Source: Epiperipatus broadwayi
Lineage: Eukaryota > Onychophora > Udeonychophora > Euonychophora > Peripatidae
Assembly: GCA_028023455.1 (NCBI GenBank)
Contig: JAQFVV010006199.1
Location: 1,366,001-1,430,000 of the forward strand
DNA: 64,000 bases
Reading direction: 5' to 3'
Shown here: positions 46,842-57,396 of the stretch, in pieces
Layout of the letters: the number at the start of each line of letters is the position of its first letter
How positions within the stretch are numbered: the first letter of the stretch is position 1
Notes under the pieces: generated by a model
The model's database searches: none
Told to the model about the DNA's origin: nothing
Seen by the model: only the letters and a program-made list of their open reading frames with translations
Program-made: the position numbers and the translations under genes

Positions 46842-47784
46842 TGTAAACGGATGTACCAACCAATCCCTCTTTTGGTTGATTTTATATCCCGATGAACATA
46901 TTGCAGAAAGGAATTATCAATTTGCATACCTTTCCTATAACAATATTTCCTTTTGTATTACTTTACAATCAATCAATTTAAAAAGTAATATTTCATTATT
47001 TTATAATTTAACTTAATGAATACATTTTACAAAATATTTTCAAATATTATAAAGGCATACAAGTCTGTTTACCTGAACTTTCATCCATTGGCAGTTCTCC
47101 ATAAATTTTCCAATTAATAAGGAGTGTTCTGAGAGCTTAACGAGTCAATGGTCAGTTCACAGGCCTTGTTTTCATTTTACTTCCATTGCTAAACCCAGTG
47201 ACAGAGGAGAGAGAAAAGCAGATATAATATTTTAATCACTTGTTTCTTCATTTTTTTATTAGTTACATGTTCTTTCTTTTTATTACTCATGGTGCTCCAA
47301 GCTTTGTTGGGCTGGTATTTATATAATCTGGATATTTTATTCATCCATTAGTAACAGTCTTGATGCTTCTAACAATACATCTGCTAAAACAATCTCCTTA
47401 AGCAATCTTTATTCTCCTATTTATCTTTCTCATACTTTTCTTATCAATCCTCTTTCAGATCGATCTAGCACCAATTACATAGGTGATGATGATCTTTCTC
47501 TGAGGCCCATATGTTTATTTCCATCGTTATTGGCCATCCCCTTTTAGTGGGAACACATTCTAATAACACTTATCTGATCTTTTATGCCCATGCAGTCTTT
47601 TTTAATTAGTTGTTAATTACTGCCTTTTTTTTTTAATTCTGAAAACATTAAATTTTGCAAAATACTACATTTTAATGGTAATTTTAATATCTTAAAATAT
47701 CGATTTTAAATTGCTGTCATCCTTTTATCTCATTTCTTTAACTTTTATATAGTGAAAACTATATCAGCTTTTATTTTAATCTCA
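46842..47784. repeat. Direct repeat D, right copy (LTR-like)
   Basis: Partner of 43529-44522. Shorter by several small deletions, but the same start and end sequences. Beyond its end, sequence typical of a hAT terminus follows. Confidence 0.85.
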
Positions 47785-47954
47785 ACAACAATTTTTAAAT
47801 GGGGGGAGGGAGAAATTCAAATTATATATGTGAAACATGTCTGTTTCAATATATATAATACTAAACGAATATAAAAAATTAAAGTGGCTTTTTTATTACT
47901 GCCTAATTAAAATGTGGCCTCTAATGGTAAAAAGGTTCTCCATTTCTGCTATAG
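47785..47954 (+). mobile_element. Probable 3' terminus of hAT 2
   Basis: GTGGCCTCTAATGG followed by AAAAAGGTTCTCCATTTCTGC and CTATAG is typical of hAT right ends in the GTF2IRD2-like group. CTATAG also starts the element at 41187. The eight bases on either side (CTTTCATC before, AGTGCATC overlapping the end) share only CATC, so a target duplication is not proven. Confidence 0.5.
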
Positions 47955-50388
47955 TGCATCATTAACTGCTGCTGCTGTTGCATTTAACAAGTTAATAGAG
48001 ATTAATAATTTTTATTAATCATTCATTAGACTAGACATTGTCCAATAATGAATAATGTTTCTGTAATGTAATTTTCATTATACCATTCACATTGAAGGTA
48101 GGGACTGGTTTCAGATATTTAATCACAGTGATCTGACTATGTTATATAAATTAATTTTGTATAGACCTGTTATTCTACAAAATTTATCATATGGAAGTTA
48201 GATATAGATCAGTTACTGATATGATGTTCTGGAAAATTTTTGTTAAATTGTGCATGTGAAGTTAATGATGATTCGTAGCAGATTTCCTGTTAAAAAGAGG
48301 TGTTTTATGGTAAGGCCTTGTTTATACTATATATATAAATGATCTGCTATCTGGGTATATCTGTGTATAATTAATTATAATAAAATTATATATAGTAACA
48401 TTGGTCATTAATGGACAATAAATATTGTGAAAATAGTTAATTTATTATCCAGTTGATAATCAGTGTGATCTGATTGAAACACTATACATATTTTTGCTAC
48501 AATTAACAATAGATAGATGTATATTTGTAACCTGTGAAAATCATTTTAATATATATATATATTCAAAGATTCTTTATATTTTTTCTTTGGAATATACAGT
48601 TAAGGATGGAATACAATGGAAGGACACAATAAAAATATATATATTGGAAACTTTTTATAAAGAAATGTTTGGCTGCAGAAAACATTTAAAGTCAACATTT
48701 CAAGACGTTAATAAGAAAAAAAATTAAAGAGTCAATATATGATATGGTAAAATAGCCTTTAGACAAGACCACTCAAGCGGCTTCTGACAGAAGACAGTAA
48801 AGGAAATGCATTATTCTCCAAGCTTGTCATCTATTAAGTGTGAAGGTTTGAATTGTTTTTTTAGTTGTGTCCTGTAGTTAAGAATAATTTGATATCTATT
48901 TTTAACAAATATCGACTAATTAGCTGGATTGGTTATGGGCTACATATTTAAAAGAAAAATCTTAAGCTCATTGGAAACGGGAAAAAAGTTTTGTTTAATT
49001 TTTTTCTGTTCATATTTGAATCAGATAGATTTGGAAATATTTGTGATTTATGGATTAGATTGTATAATCACTGCATATCTTACATTTAGCTTAACATTTC
49101 ATATATAAGAAATATAAACTTTTAACTCTTCATTAACATTTTGTTGTTTATTTTTGTTTTGTTTTTTTCTTCTAAACTGACTGTTCCTTATTTATGAGTG
49201 GCAATCTCTGTTCACGTTATTATTTTTTTATATTTAAGCATTTTTGGGGAATATTTTCTAAATTTTATGTATATTTAAAATAAAATCAGATTAATAAAAA
49301 TATGTAAAAGTTTAGAAATTGTATGTTTATTTTAAAAGTTTTTTTCAAAAAAAAAAAAAAATCATTATTTATTTAAATAGAATTAATCTTTTTAAAAAAG
49401 TAAATGTCATTAATGACAAGTTCTTCTGCTTGTTGTTAAATCTATTAATGAATATTTTTAAAATGTTTTTAACTTAATCTTGTTATAAAACATGATTAAA
49501 TAACCATATTATATTGATGTTAAGAACTATAAACTCTTTCATCAATTCTCAATGCTTGTTTAGTCATAAGTTAACAAAAAATAGTAGTAATACATACAAT
49601 TTTTTGCAACTGCTTTACAAATTATTTATTTATAAAGTTGATTGTATTAAATATGATCGAAATATATTAGAGTTATCCTGGAAAATATTTTAATAGATTA
49701 AAATCTATTAAAATATGAGATAGTAAAATTATATTAGGAAGAAATTTTGCAATCATTGAAAAACTTCCTCTAGTGATGATCAAGTGATTTTGCCAAATCA
49801 TAAACATATATTTGTGTAGAAACATATATTTGGGTAAATATAAATTAAGGTTTATGCAGAAAGTAATAGTCAATGACAATAATCAGATGTTTCGTATTGT
49901 TCTTTTTTCAAATGCCTACAACTACAATGCTTAAATTGAAGAATTTAATAAATTTACAAAGTAATATCTATAGATTTATGGGAAATGTTCAATTGATTCA
50001 AAATCAACAAACTTATTTTTTTGCAGATTATTTACAAATTTTTAAAATCATTTCACTTAGTTGTTTTAAATATAGTATTTTGTACATATATTACAAAAAA
50101 ATCTCATTACACGATCACCATCTCTATACTAGCACATAATGGTTTAACACCAATCCTGCCTAATAGGATAGTGGTGGCTATGGTTTTTTAAGAGCCAAAG
50201 ACACCAAAATGTACAGGTGCTGAATTGAGTTCAGACCCATATGACTATATAAGCTATTGAGCTTAGATTGAAAATATTATTGTGTTTTCAATTTCATTCT
50301 CATAGTTTTGTAATAAAGTAGAGTTAAAAGGTGGCTGCTGGAGGGTTACATTAGATCCTAAAATCTAGGTGCAGTGCTCTCAGATCCA
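47955..50388. other. Unassigned AT-rich DNA
   Basis: No coding motif recognised. The open frames at 48494-48727, 49673-49879 and 49873-50139 look like chance. A GCT repeat (about 47970-47985) and an A run (about 49350) are present. The segment 50150-50388 is less AT-rich and may belong to the SINE-like family that follows, but I found no second copy in the window. Confidence 0.45.
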
Positions 50389-50543
50389 AGGCTCCTCACT
50401 GATGATGGCCACAAGCCAGAAACTTGTCTGGGATATTGGATGAGTAGGCACTAGATAGGGATTTTATACAGAAGCCTTCTGGCATCCATTGATTACTCTG
50501 TTTGGCACAGGGTGGCACTACTGTATGGAGAGTTTTGCCTTTG
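50389..50543 (+). repeat. SINE-like repeat, third copy
   Basis: GGCTCCTCACTGATG through ATGGAGAGTTTTGCCTTTG matches the copies in the foldback at 39381-39652: GAGTAGGCACTAGATAGG, ATCCATTGATTACTCTG and CACTACTGTATGGAGAG are shared. Confidence 0.75.
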
Positions 50544-50781
50544 TTAAGAAAATCTCATGATATAGTGATATCACATGATCCTCACCACTTAATTATTGAG
50601 TTCCTAATAAATAATGACTTTTTTTTATTGTTCTATGGTAACCTAATTATTGAAATCTTCATCTTGCAATGGGGCTAGTTAACAATTTATATATTACATT
50701 TATTCCAATTGTTTTTAACTATAAATTTAATTTTGTGATAACATATTAAATTTATTTTTTTACAAGCTATTGTTAGTTTTA
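50544..50781. other. Unassigned AT-rich DNA
   Basis: No feature seen between the SINE-like copy and the 3' end of the Penelope-like element. Confidence 0.4.
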
Positions 50782-51135
50782 TTTAAAATATAAAAAGTTT
50801 ATTATAAGATATATAAAATATCTATATATACAACAAAAAACATGAAAATAACAAATTTTCAATAAAAAAGCTTTTTTCGATACATATAATTTGTATCCTT
50901 TTCAATATGTCTACTCACGATTACCGTAAAACATACATATAGCGACATCTATTTATAATACAACCAACAAAAAACAATTATTATCATCAATTATTTCATG
51001 AATACATACAATACAATATAAAAAATAAAAAATATAAAAATATATAAAATATATTCCTTCATTAATTATAGTATATTCATATATACTCAAAAACACACAA
51101 AAAACACACAAAACATTAAAATATTAACATCCTTC

Positions 51136-52020
51136 TTATTTATCTATCCAATCATCTAATTTTAGCCAATTATTAGTCAAATTAATTGAACCCTTATAAA
51201 TGTTCATACAATTATTACTATTATTTTTAATATAACTAGTTTCATATACTTTTCGCCTATTAACATTTTTCAAGTAATTTAATGCTAGTATATTTTTAGT
51301 ACAATCTATTTTATGACCATATTCTAAATAATGTATAAACAAAGCAGATTTATCATCTCTCCTATTTATTGCAGCGTTATGTTCTTTAGCTCTTATTTCT
51401 AATTGTTTACTTGTATGTCCATAGTATACTTTTTTACAAATTCCACATATAATTTTATAAACCATACCTTTCTCATATTTTAAATCATCTAATATTTTAT
51501 AGTTACCTATTAATTTATCTAAATCTTTACTGTTTTCCCAACCTATATTTGTATCTTTTTTACTATTTACATAATTTTTTAATAATGCATTATATATTTT
51601 AGGATGATATGAAATTTTTATCCATTTATTATCAGATTTGTTATTTCTATTATATTTATTTTTATAAAAAATATTATCTATACATTTACTTTTATAACCA
51701 TACTTAATATATAAATTTTTAAATTGCTCTTTATGTAATTTAGCTATATTTCCATATGTATTATATTTGTCGTTTTTAATTGTGAAATTTTTAATAACTG
51801 CCATTTTTTGGGTCCATGCTTGTTGTGAATCGACAGCAATTATTTTCCTCATATTATCTTCTTTTATAAAATGATTTAATACAATTTTTTTATTATCATC
51901 TAAACTAAGCTCTATGTCTAAATATTTTATTTTTTGTTTAATTTCTGAAATTGTAAATTTTATATTATATATATTTTTATTAAAATCATTATACATATTA
52001 TTTATTATTCTTTTATCCAA
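51136..52020 (-). CDS. PLE C-terminal part: RT thumb and GIY-YIG endonuclease
   Basis: An open frame of 294 codons beginning with a TTG at 52020, which is probably not a true start but the continuation of the RT frame after a one-base shift. The first 80 residues (DKRIINNMYNDFNKNIYNI, then KIKYLDIELSLDDNK) are the RT thumb region (LDI box). The nuclease lies at residues of about 184-265: GMVYKIICGICKKVYYGHTS (the GIY and YIG-type halves, with a CX2C pair in between as usual for PLEs), QLEIRAKEHN (catalytic Arg and Glu/His), ALFIHYLEYGHKIDC, and RRKVYETSYIKN (conserved Glu). It nicks DNA for target-primed reverse transcription, by family. The last 20 codons end LDDWIDK. Confidence 0.88.
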   Translation of the reverse strand: MDKRIINNMYNDFNKNIYNIKFTISEIKQKIKYLDIELSLDDNKKIVLNHFIKEDNMRKIIAVDSQQAWTQKMAVIKNFTIKNDKYNTYGNIAKLHKEQFKNLYIKYGYKSKCIDNIFYKNKYNRNNKSDNKWIKISYHPKIYNALLKNYVNSKKDTNIGWENSKDLDKLIGNYKILDDLKYEKGMVYKIICGICKKVYYGHTSKQLEIRAKEHNAAINRRDDKSALFIHYLEYGHKIDCTKNILALNYLKNVNRRKVYETSYIKNNSNNCMNIYKGSINLTNNWLKLDDWIDK

Positions 52021-53578
52021 TTATTAGAGTATCATCCACATAACGAAAATAATGTGTTATATCCATATTAATCAATTTATTTTTAACTATATTAATCTCT
52101 AACTCATCAATAAATATTGATGAAATAAGACCACTAATTGCACAGCCCATCACCCATCCTTTATTTATATACCAATATTTATTATTATACTTAAAATATA
52201 AATTACTATGTATTAACATTAAACTTTCTTCAATTATTTTTACTATTTTCATATCTTTAATTTTCCCATGTAATTTCTTTATTAATATTTCAATACTTTT
52301 TATCCTTGGTATACTAGGATACATTTGTTCAATGTCCATTACAAAAATACTATATCTATTTAATTGTATATTACCTAATTTATCTACTATATCATCTGTA
52401 TTTTTAATACAATATTCACCATAACCTAATTTCTCTGCTAACCATTTATTTAAATAACTACTAAATTTTTGTAATATAAAATTACTAAAATTGAATAATA
52501 ATCTAATGGGATTATTATCTTTATGAGTTTTTATTTTAGCAAAAATATAAGGATTTTCAAAAGACGAAGGGTATAAAAATCTATATCTTTCCATATCGAT
52601 AATATTATTATCCTTCATCTTTATCAACAATTTTATATATTTACTTTTTATACATCCAATGGGGTCCTTGTTTAAAACCTCATAACCTTCTTTTTTTATC
52701 TCATAATCTATTTTATATATATATTCATCCTTATCTATAACCACAAATCTACAACCTTTATCCTCTTTACATATGACAATATTTTCGTTAATACATATAT
52801 CTTTTATCTCTTTAGTAATGCGTCTATAACTATAGGTTCTTTTTTGATCATTTATATTATTATTATTATTATTATACAACTGATTAGCTACTATACAATA
52901 CAAATTCTTCTTTTCATCCGTAGATATATTTGCAAGTTCTATATCTGTTATAATTTTCTTTTTTATATCTTTATCCATAAATGGTATAAATCCAGGATTT
53001 TTACTCAATAACATATTTTGTTCATTTGAAAAGTTATAATTTGTTAAATTTATAAAATTGTTTAAAATTGTTTTATTATAATAATTATATCTATAATCAA
53101 CATGTTCATTATTAATTATATTCAAAAAAGAAGTTTTCCAATATTTCTGCATCATCCAATTCCATTTTCGATTATATTTTACATATATTTTATTGTTCCA
53201 TTTAAATCTGTAATTATATAAAAAATCCATAAAAATATCCCACATGTTTATTTTTTCCAATGACAATTTGACATGCCTTCTTAATCTTTTAAATTTATTT
53301 ATATTATTTTTTAAAATAATATATTTTTGATTAATAAAACCTATTAAAATATACATCTGTAGTTTTGTTACCAATTTTGAATTATTACCAATCTTTTTAT
53401 TACCTTTTATTCCAATAATACAAGATTTAGGAACCAATTTATATACTCTGCAGTTGTTCAAAAATGTCAATTGACCTTTTATTCTCTCTATATACAAACA
53501 TAATCTTGTTAAATCCTTTAGTTTCTTTATTATATCCAAATTCAAATTTGTTTTCAGGTATTGCCACAAACCATACAT
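52013..53578 (-). CDS. PLE reverse transcriptase frame
   Basis: 521 codons starting at ATG 53578 (MYGLWQYLKTNLN). The basic N-terminal region (residues about 1-250) holds NLDIIKKLKDLTRLCLYIER and RRHVKLSLEKINMWDI. Motifs of Penelope-like RT follow: KEDKGCRFVVIDKDEYIYK (residues about 270-290), FENPYIFAKIKTHKD and PIRLLFNFSN (about 340-365). Motif A is FVMDIEQMYPSIP (about 412-424), motif B GWVMGCAISGLISSIFIDE (about 474-492) and motif C FRYVDDTLIIG (about 511-521). The Asp residues of motifs A and C are intact. The frame stops at TAA right after motif C; the thumb continues in the overlapping frame at 52020, so a single-base change has split an ORF that would otherwise be continuous. Confidence 0.9.
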   Translation of the reverse strand: MYGLWQYLKTNLNLDIIKKLKDLTRLCLYIERIKGQLTFLNNCRVYKLVPKSCIIGIKGNKKIGNNSKLVTKLQMYILIGFINQKYIILKNNINKFKRLRRHVKLSLEKINMWDIFMDFLYNYRFKWNNKIYVKYNRKWNWMMQKYWKTSFLNIINNEHVDYRYNYYNKTILNNFINLTNYNFSNEQNMLLSKNPGFIPFMDKDIKKKIITDIELANISTDEKKNLYCIVANQLYNNNNNNINDQKRTYSYRRITKEIKDICINENIVICKEDKGCRFVVIDKDEYIYKIDYEIKKEGYEVLNKDPIGCIKSKYIKLLIKMKDNNIIDMERYRFLYPSSFENPYIFAKIKTHKDNNPIRLLFNFSNFILQKFSSYLNKWLAEKLGYGEYCIKNTDDIVDKLGNIQLNRYSIFVMDIEQMYPSIPRIKSIEILIKKLHGKIKDMKIVKIIEESLMLIHSNLYFKYNNKYWYINKGWVMGCAISGLISSIFIDELEINIVKNKLINMDITHYFRYVDDTLIIG

Positions 53579-53770
53579 TTTGTTAAATATTTTAAATGAT
53601 TCAAATTATAAAACAACAATTCCAGATATAAACACATCAATCCCGATAATAATTCATAGATACGCCATAACGTAATTTAATCGCAGTTACAATATAAGCA
53701 AGATCGTAAATTTAAAAAATATATATAATCCATATAAAAAGAATATAAAAATACTTCTTTATGTTGTTAT

Positions 53771-54754
53771 TTTAAAATATAAAAAGTTTATTATAAGATA
53801 TATAAAATATCTATATATACAACAAAAAACATGAAAATAACAAATTTTCAAAAAAAAGCTTTTTTCGATACATATAATTTGTATCCTTTTCAATATGTCT
53901 ACTCACGATTACCGTAAAACATACATATAGCGACATCTATTTATAATACAACCAACAAAAAACAATTATTATCATCAATTATTTCATGAATACATACAAT
54001 ACAATATAAAAAATAAAAAATATAAAAATATATAAAATATATTCCTTCATTAATTATAGTATATTCATATATACTCAAAAACACACAAAAAACACACAAA
54101 ACATTAAAATATTAACATCCTTCTTATTTATCTATCCAATCATCTAATTTTAGCCAATTATTAGTCAAATTAATTATAAATGTTCATACAATTATTACTA
54201 TTATTTTTAATATAACTAGTTTCATATACTTTTCGCCTATTAACATTTTTCAAGTAATTTAATGCTAGTATATTTTTAGTACAATCTATTTTATGACCAT
54301 ATTCTAAATAATGTATAAACAAAGCAGATTTATCATCTCTCCTATTTATTGCAGCATTATGTTCTTTAGCTCTTATTTCTAATTGTTTACTTGTATGTCC
54401 ATAGTATACTCTTTTACAAATTCCACATATAATTTTATAAACCATACCTTTCTTATATTTTAAATCATCTAATATTTTATAGTTACCTATTAATTTATCT
54501 AAATCTTTACTGTTTGCCCAACCTATATTTGTATCTTTTTTACTATTTACATAATTTTTTAATAATGCATTATATATTTTAGGATGATATGAAATTTTTA
54601 TCCATTTATTATCAGATTTGTTATTTCTATTATATTTATTTTTATAAAAAATATTATCTATACATTTACTTTTATAACCATACTTAATATATAAATTTTT
54701 AAATTGCTCTTTATGTAATTTAGCTATATTTCCATATGTATTATATTTGTCATT
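53771..54754 (-). mobile_element. PLE, 5'-truncated tandem copy (pseudo-LTR)
   Basis: Nearly identical to 50782-51775 (about 1 kb). On the minus strand it starts inside the coding region at the codons for NDKYNTYGN and carries the GIY-YIG domain (YKIICGICKRVYYGHTSK) and the 3' region. Compared with the downstream copy it has an 8-bp deletion of GAACCCTT near 54174 that shifts the last codons, plus a few substitutions (for example KK to KR and EN to AN). Upstream of 54754 the similarity stops abruptly. In the open frame 54985-54170 the first roughly 77 codons derive from unrelated DNA. Confidence 0.9.
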
Positions 54755-57060
54755 TAAAAGAATATTTAAAAGAATATTTTTTAATAGATTATTGAAAACA
54801 TATATTTGTTTAATCATTAAAACATATATATTTGTTAATTTAAAAAAAGGCATATTTGCATTAAAACATAGAATAGACTTGTTAAATAGGAGAAAGTTGT
54901 ATTTTATGAAAAAGAGATTTTTTGAAAATTTGCCTAGAATACAGTAATTCCTATGTAACCACTTTATTTGTTTTTGAATCTGCACAGAAGTTACTAAAAT
55001 TTATTGTTAGTAATGAAACTTGAATAATATACATTTTAAATAACACACACACACACATATATATATATATAGTGCAGACATTTTGGCATGTATTATAGAA
55101 TATACTTATCTTTACAAAATTTAAATTAGACATCATATATAGATCAAACTATCATCAAAAATAACGAAAGAATTAGAATAGTGAATACATTTATTTTAAT
55201 ATATACAGAACAGACATTTAAACATTTATATACATTATGCACATACCAAAGATAAAATTTAATTTAAGACTTTTATAATATTGAGACATCACTCTTTATC
55301 AAAAAAAAAATCATTAAACTTTTGTATCCTTCTTTATTTATTTATTTATTTGTGATTAAATGCATAAGATACATTATTAAATGATTCTACATTTTTCAAT
55401 TCAAGTTATTATTTTTGCCTGAAAAATACAGCAATAACCATTTCTTCTGACATTTAATAATAATATTTTATGTCTTATTAAATTTTGTTTTATTTATTTA
55501 ATTATTTTTTAAGTAAGAGTCTATTGAATGCAGTTTTTGAAAACATGAATATGGTAGTAGACTATATTATACAATTTTTTATTGTGAAACATAATCTTTT
55601 CAAAAATAAATGAAAAGTGATAGGATATTGAAAATAATAGTAAAAAATAACATTACTAATTTATAATTTATAGATTCATTAAAATTACTCTGATATTTGT
55701 TCCTAAGTACTCACTATTCAGCAAATTTTAACTGAAGGCTTTAAATTTTAAATGAATCTAAAAATTGAACATAATTTGATAGCCATTTGAAAGATACAAT
55801 TAGTAATTTTATTGTTAGCAAAACAGAATGCCATCAGATGGCTTTTTAGTCTGTAGATTTCTTTAGTTGCAGCCAGTAGATTACTAAAATATCAATTGAC
55901 TGTAGCTATTTTACAGATGGTAATATTAGATCAAAGAAATTTTAACTTTTCTAAAACCAAGATTGATAGATATTATATCTAGAAACATAGAAAAAGTTCT
56001 AAAATATTTTTTAATAGTGCATAGTATATTATCACTATTATCTGGGGAGATACTTTATCTAATCCAAAAATTGAAATAGGAAGTTTTGGATTAAATTACT
56101 GTGTTGTGGAAGGCAAGAGTAAGCAATTATAATATTTTTAACATTACAACAAATAATAAATATTATTAATATTCAAATCACCTTTGATGATATAAAATAT
56201 TGGATAAAATATAATTAACAAATTCATGCATCTAATGGATCTGGAAATTAATAGTTCAAATCATATTATAAGGACACATATCCAGAAGAATAAGGATTAG
56301 TAATTATAAATAATCTTATTGCTTATGCAGTGTATTTAATAATTAAATAAAATTATTAACTTTAAAATAGTATTTATTATTAAAAAATATTAAAATTTCA
56401 AAAAATATAAATATTTTTAATAATTTCTAGGAAAATCACATTATTAAAAATCTGTTACATTAATAGAAAATCTATAAAATGCATATTAAAAATTTTAATT
56501 TATAGTTTAAAATCAGGAAAACAACAAACTTAAATAGTATAAGTGCAAGCTTTATGAAAGTTAATATGACTAATAAAAGAGTATAAATGCAAATTTATAT
56601 TATAATTGGTTCAATAAACAAATAATTACTTACAAGCAATGAGTCTGAAAATTTATTATTAATCAAGAATTTATTACAAAATGAAATCTGATTTTCAAAG
56701 GAAGCCTTTGATTTCACATGCAGAGGCATGATACTTTCAAGATGGTCTGTGAGAAATGTCATTTATTTACCACAATTTATAAATTTAAGATAAAATACAA
56801 AAAAAAAAGTGTATACGTTTATAAATATAATGTATGCATAGATAAAATGATGCAACTTGGAAAAAAATACTTGAAATTTGTGTTATATACATATTAACAT
56901 ACATGCCATATACATACTAACATATATATTATATCTATGTTATTAAGGTTTTTTTCCCAAAAATGTTTGGGTAATAGAATTATATACATATAAAACCTTC
57001 TGTTATTTATATTTTCAGTATCTCTGTATATATATATATATATATTTACTATTTTCTAAC
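54755..57060. other. Unassigned AT-rich DNA with microsatellites
   Basis: A TTTAAAAGAATA repeat directly at the truncation point (54752-54780), an (AC)n(AT)n microsatellite at about 55042-55072, a TTTA run at about 55335-55350 and AT runs at about 57020-57048. No coding motif recognised. Confidence 0.5.
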
Positions 57061-57073
57061 AATATATATATAT

Positions 57074-57396
57074 ATTGTAACCAAAATATCTCGAGCCAGC
57101 CACGTTGCGCGCCAAAAGCTGTAACCAAAATCCCCGGAGCCGTCCACCCTGATGGCTCACAAAGGTGGTAACCAACCTTCCATCACCCCTCCAACTACCC
57201 ATCATCATGCCGTACTTGTTGCGGCACTATAAATTGTAACCGTAAATTGTGTAATCTCAACTACGTAATGTAATTGCACTAGGAATTACAACCTTGGTCA
57301 CTGATCAACTCTCATTGCACATTATCATCTATTAAGAGCTGTATCCAAAAGCATATAATACTATTTATTTTATGCACAAAAGACCACAATCAACAT
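57074..57396 (+). repeat. Possible solo LTR
   Basis: A GC-richer block beginning TGTAACCAAAATATC and ending near CAATCAACA. It is followed by TCTGGGGCAATTTACTAC, which resembles the primer-binding region that follows a 5' LTR in some Ty3-type elements. TGTAACCAAAAT occurs twice (57075 and 57120). No second LTR and no gag or pol remnants are visible, so this is a weak call. A short inverted match (GGTTACAATATATATA) is at about 60655. Confidence 0.3.

Larger units (their letters stand above)
50782..53770 (-). mobile_element. Penelope-like element (PLE), nearly complete copy
   Basis: A minus-strand unit of about 3.0 kb: a leader of about 190 bp (53770-53579), a reverse transcriptase frame (53578-52013), a GIY-YIG frame (52020-51136) and about 350 bp of 3' untranslated DNA. 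Its 3' end (TTTAAAATATAAAAAGTTT on the plus strand) is found again at 53771, where a 5'-truncated second copy of the same strand ends. The two copies are therefore joined head to tail, an arrangement known for Penelope-like elements and called a pseudo-LTR. It is the best-preserved mobile element in the window, with only one frame break in some 800 codons. Confidence 0.9.

Noticed and set aside
50782-51130. Possible hammerhead ribozyme in the PLE 3' region/pseudo-LTR
   Set aside because: On the minus strand a TTGATGA (one base from CTGATGA) and GAAA boxes occur, but I could not pair stems I-III in the required order. A covariance search would be needed; without it I do not claim one.
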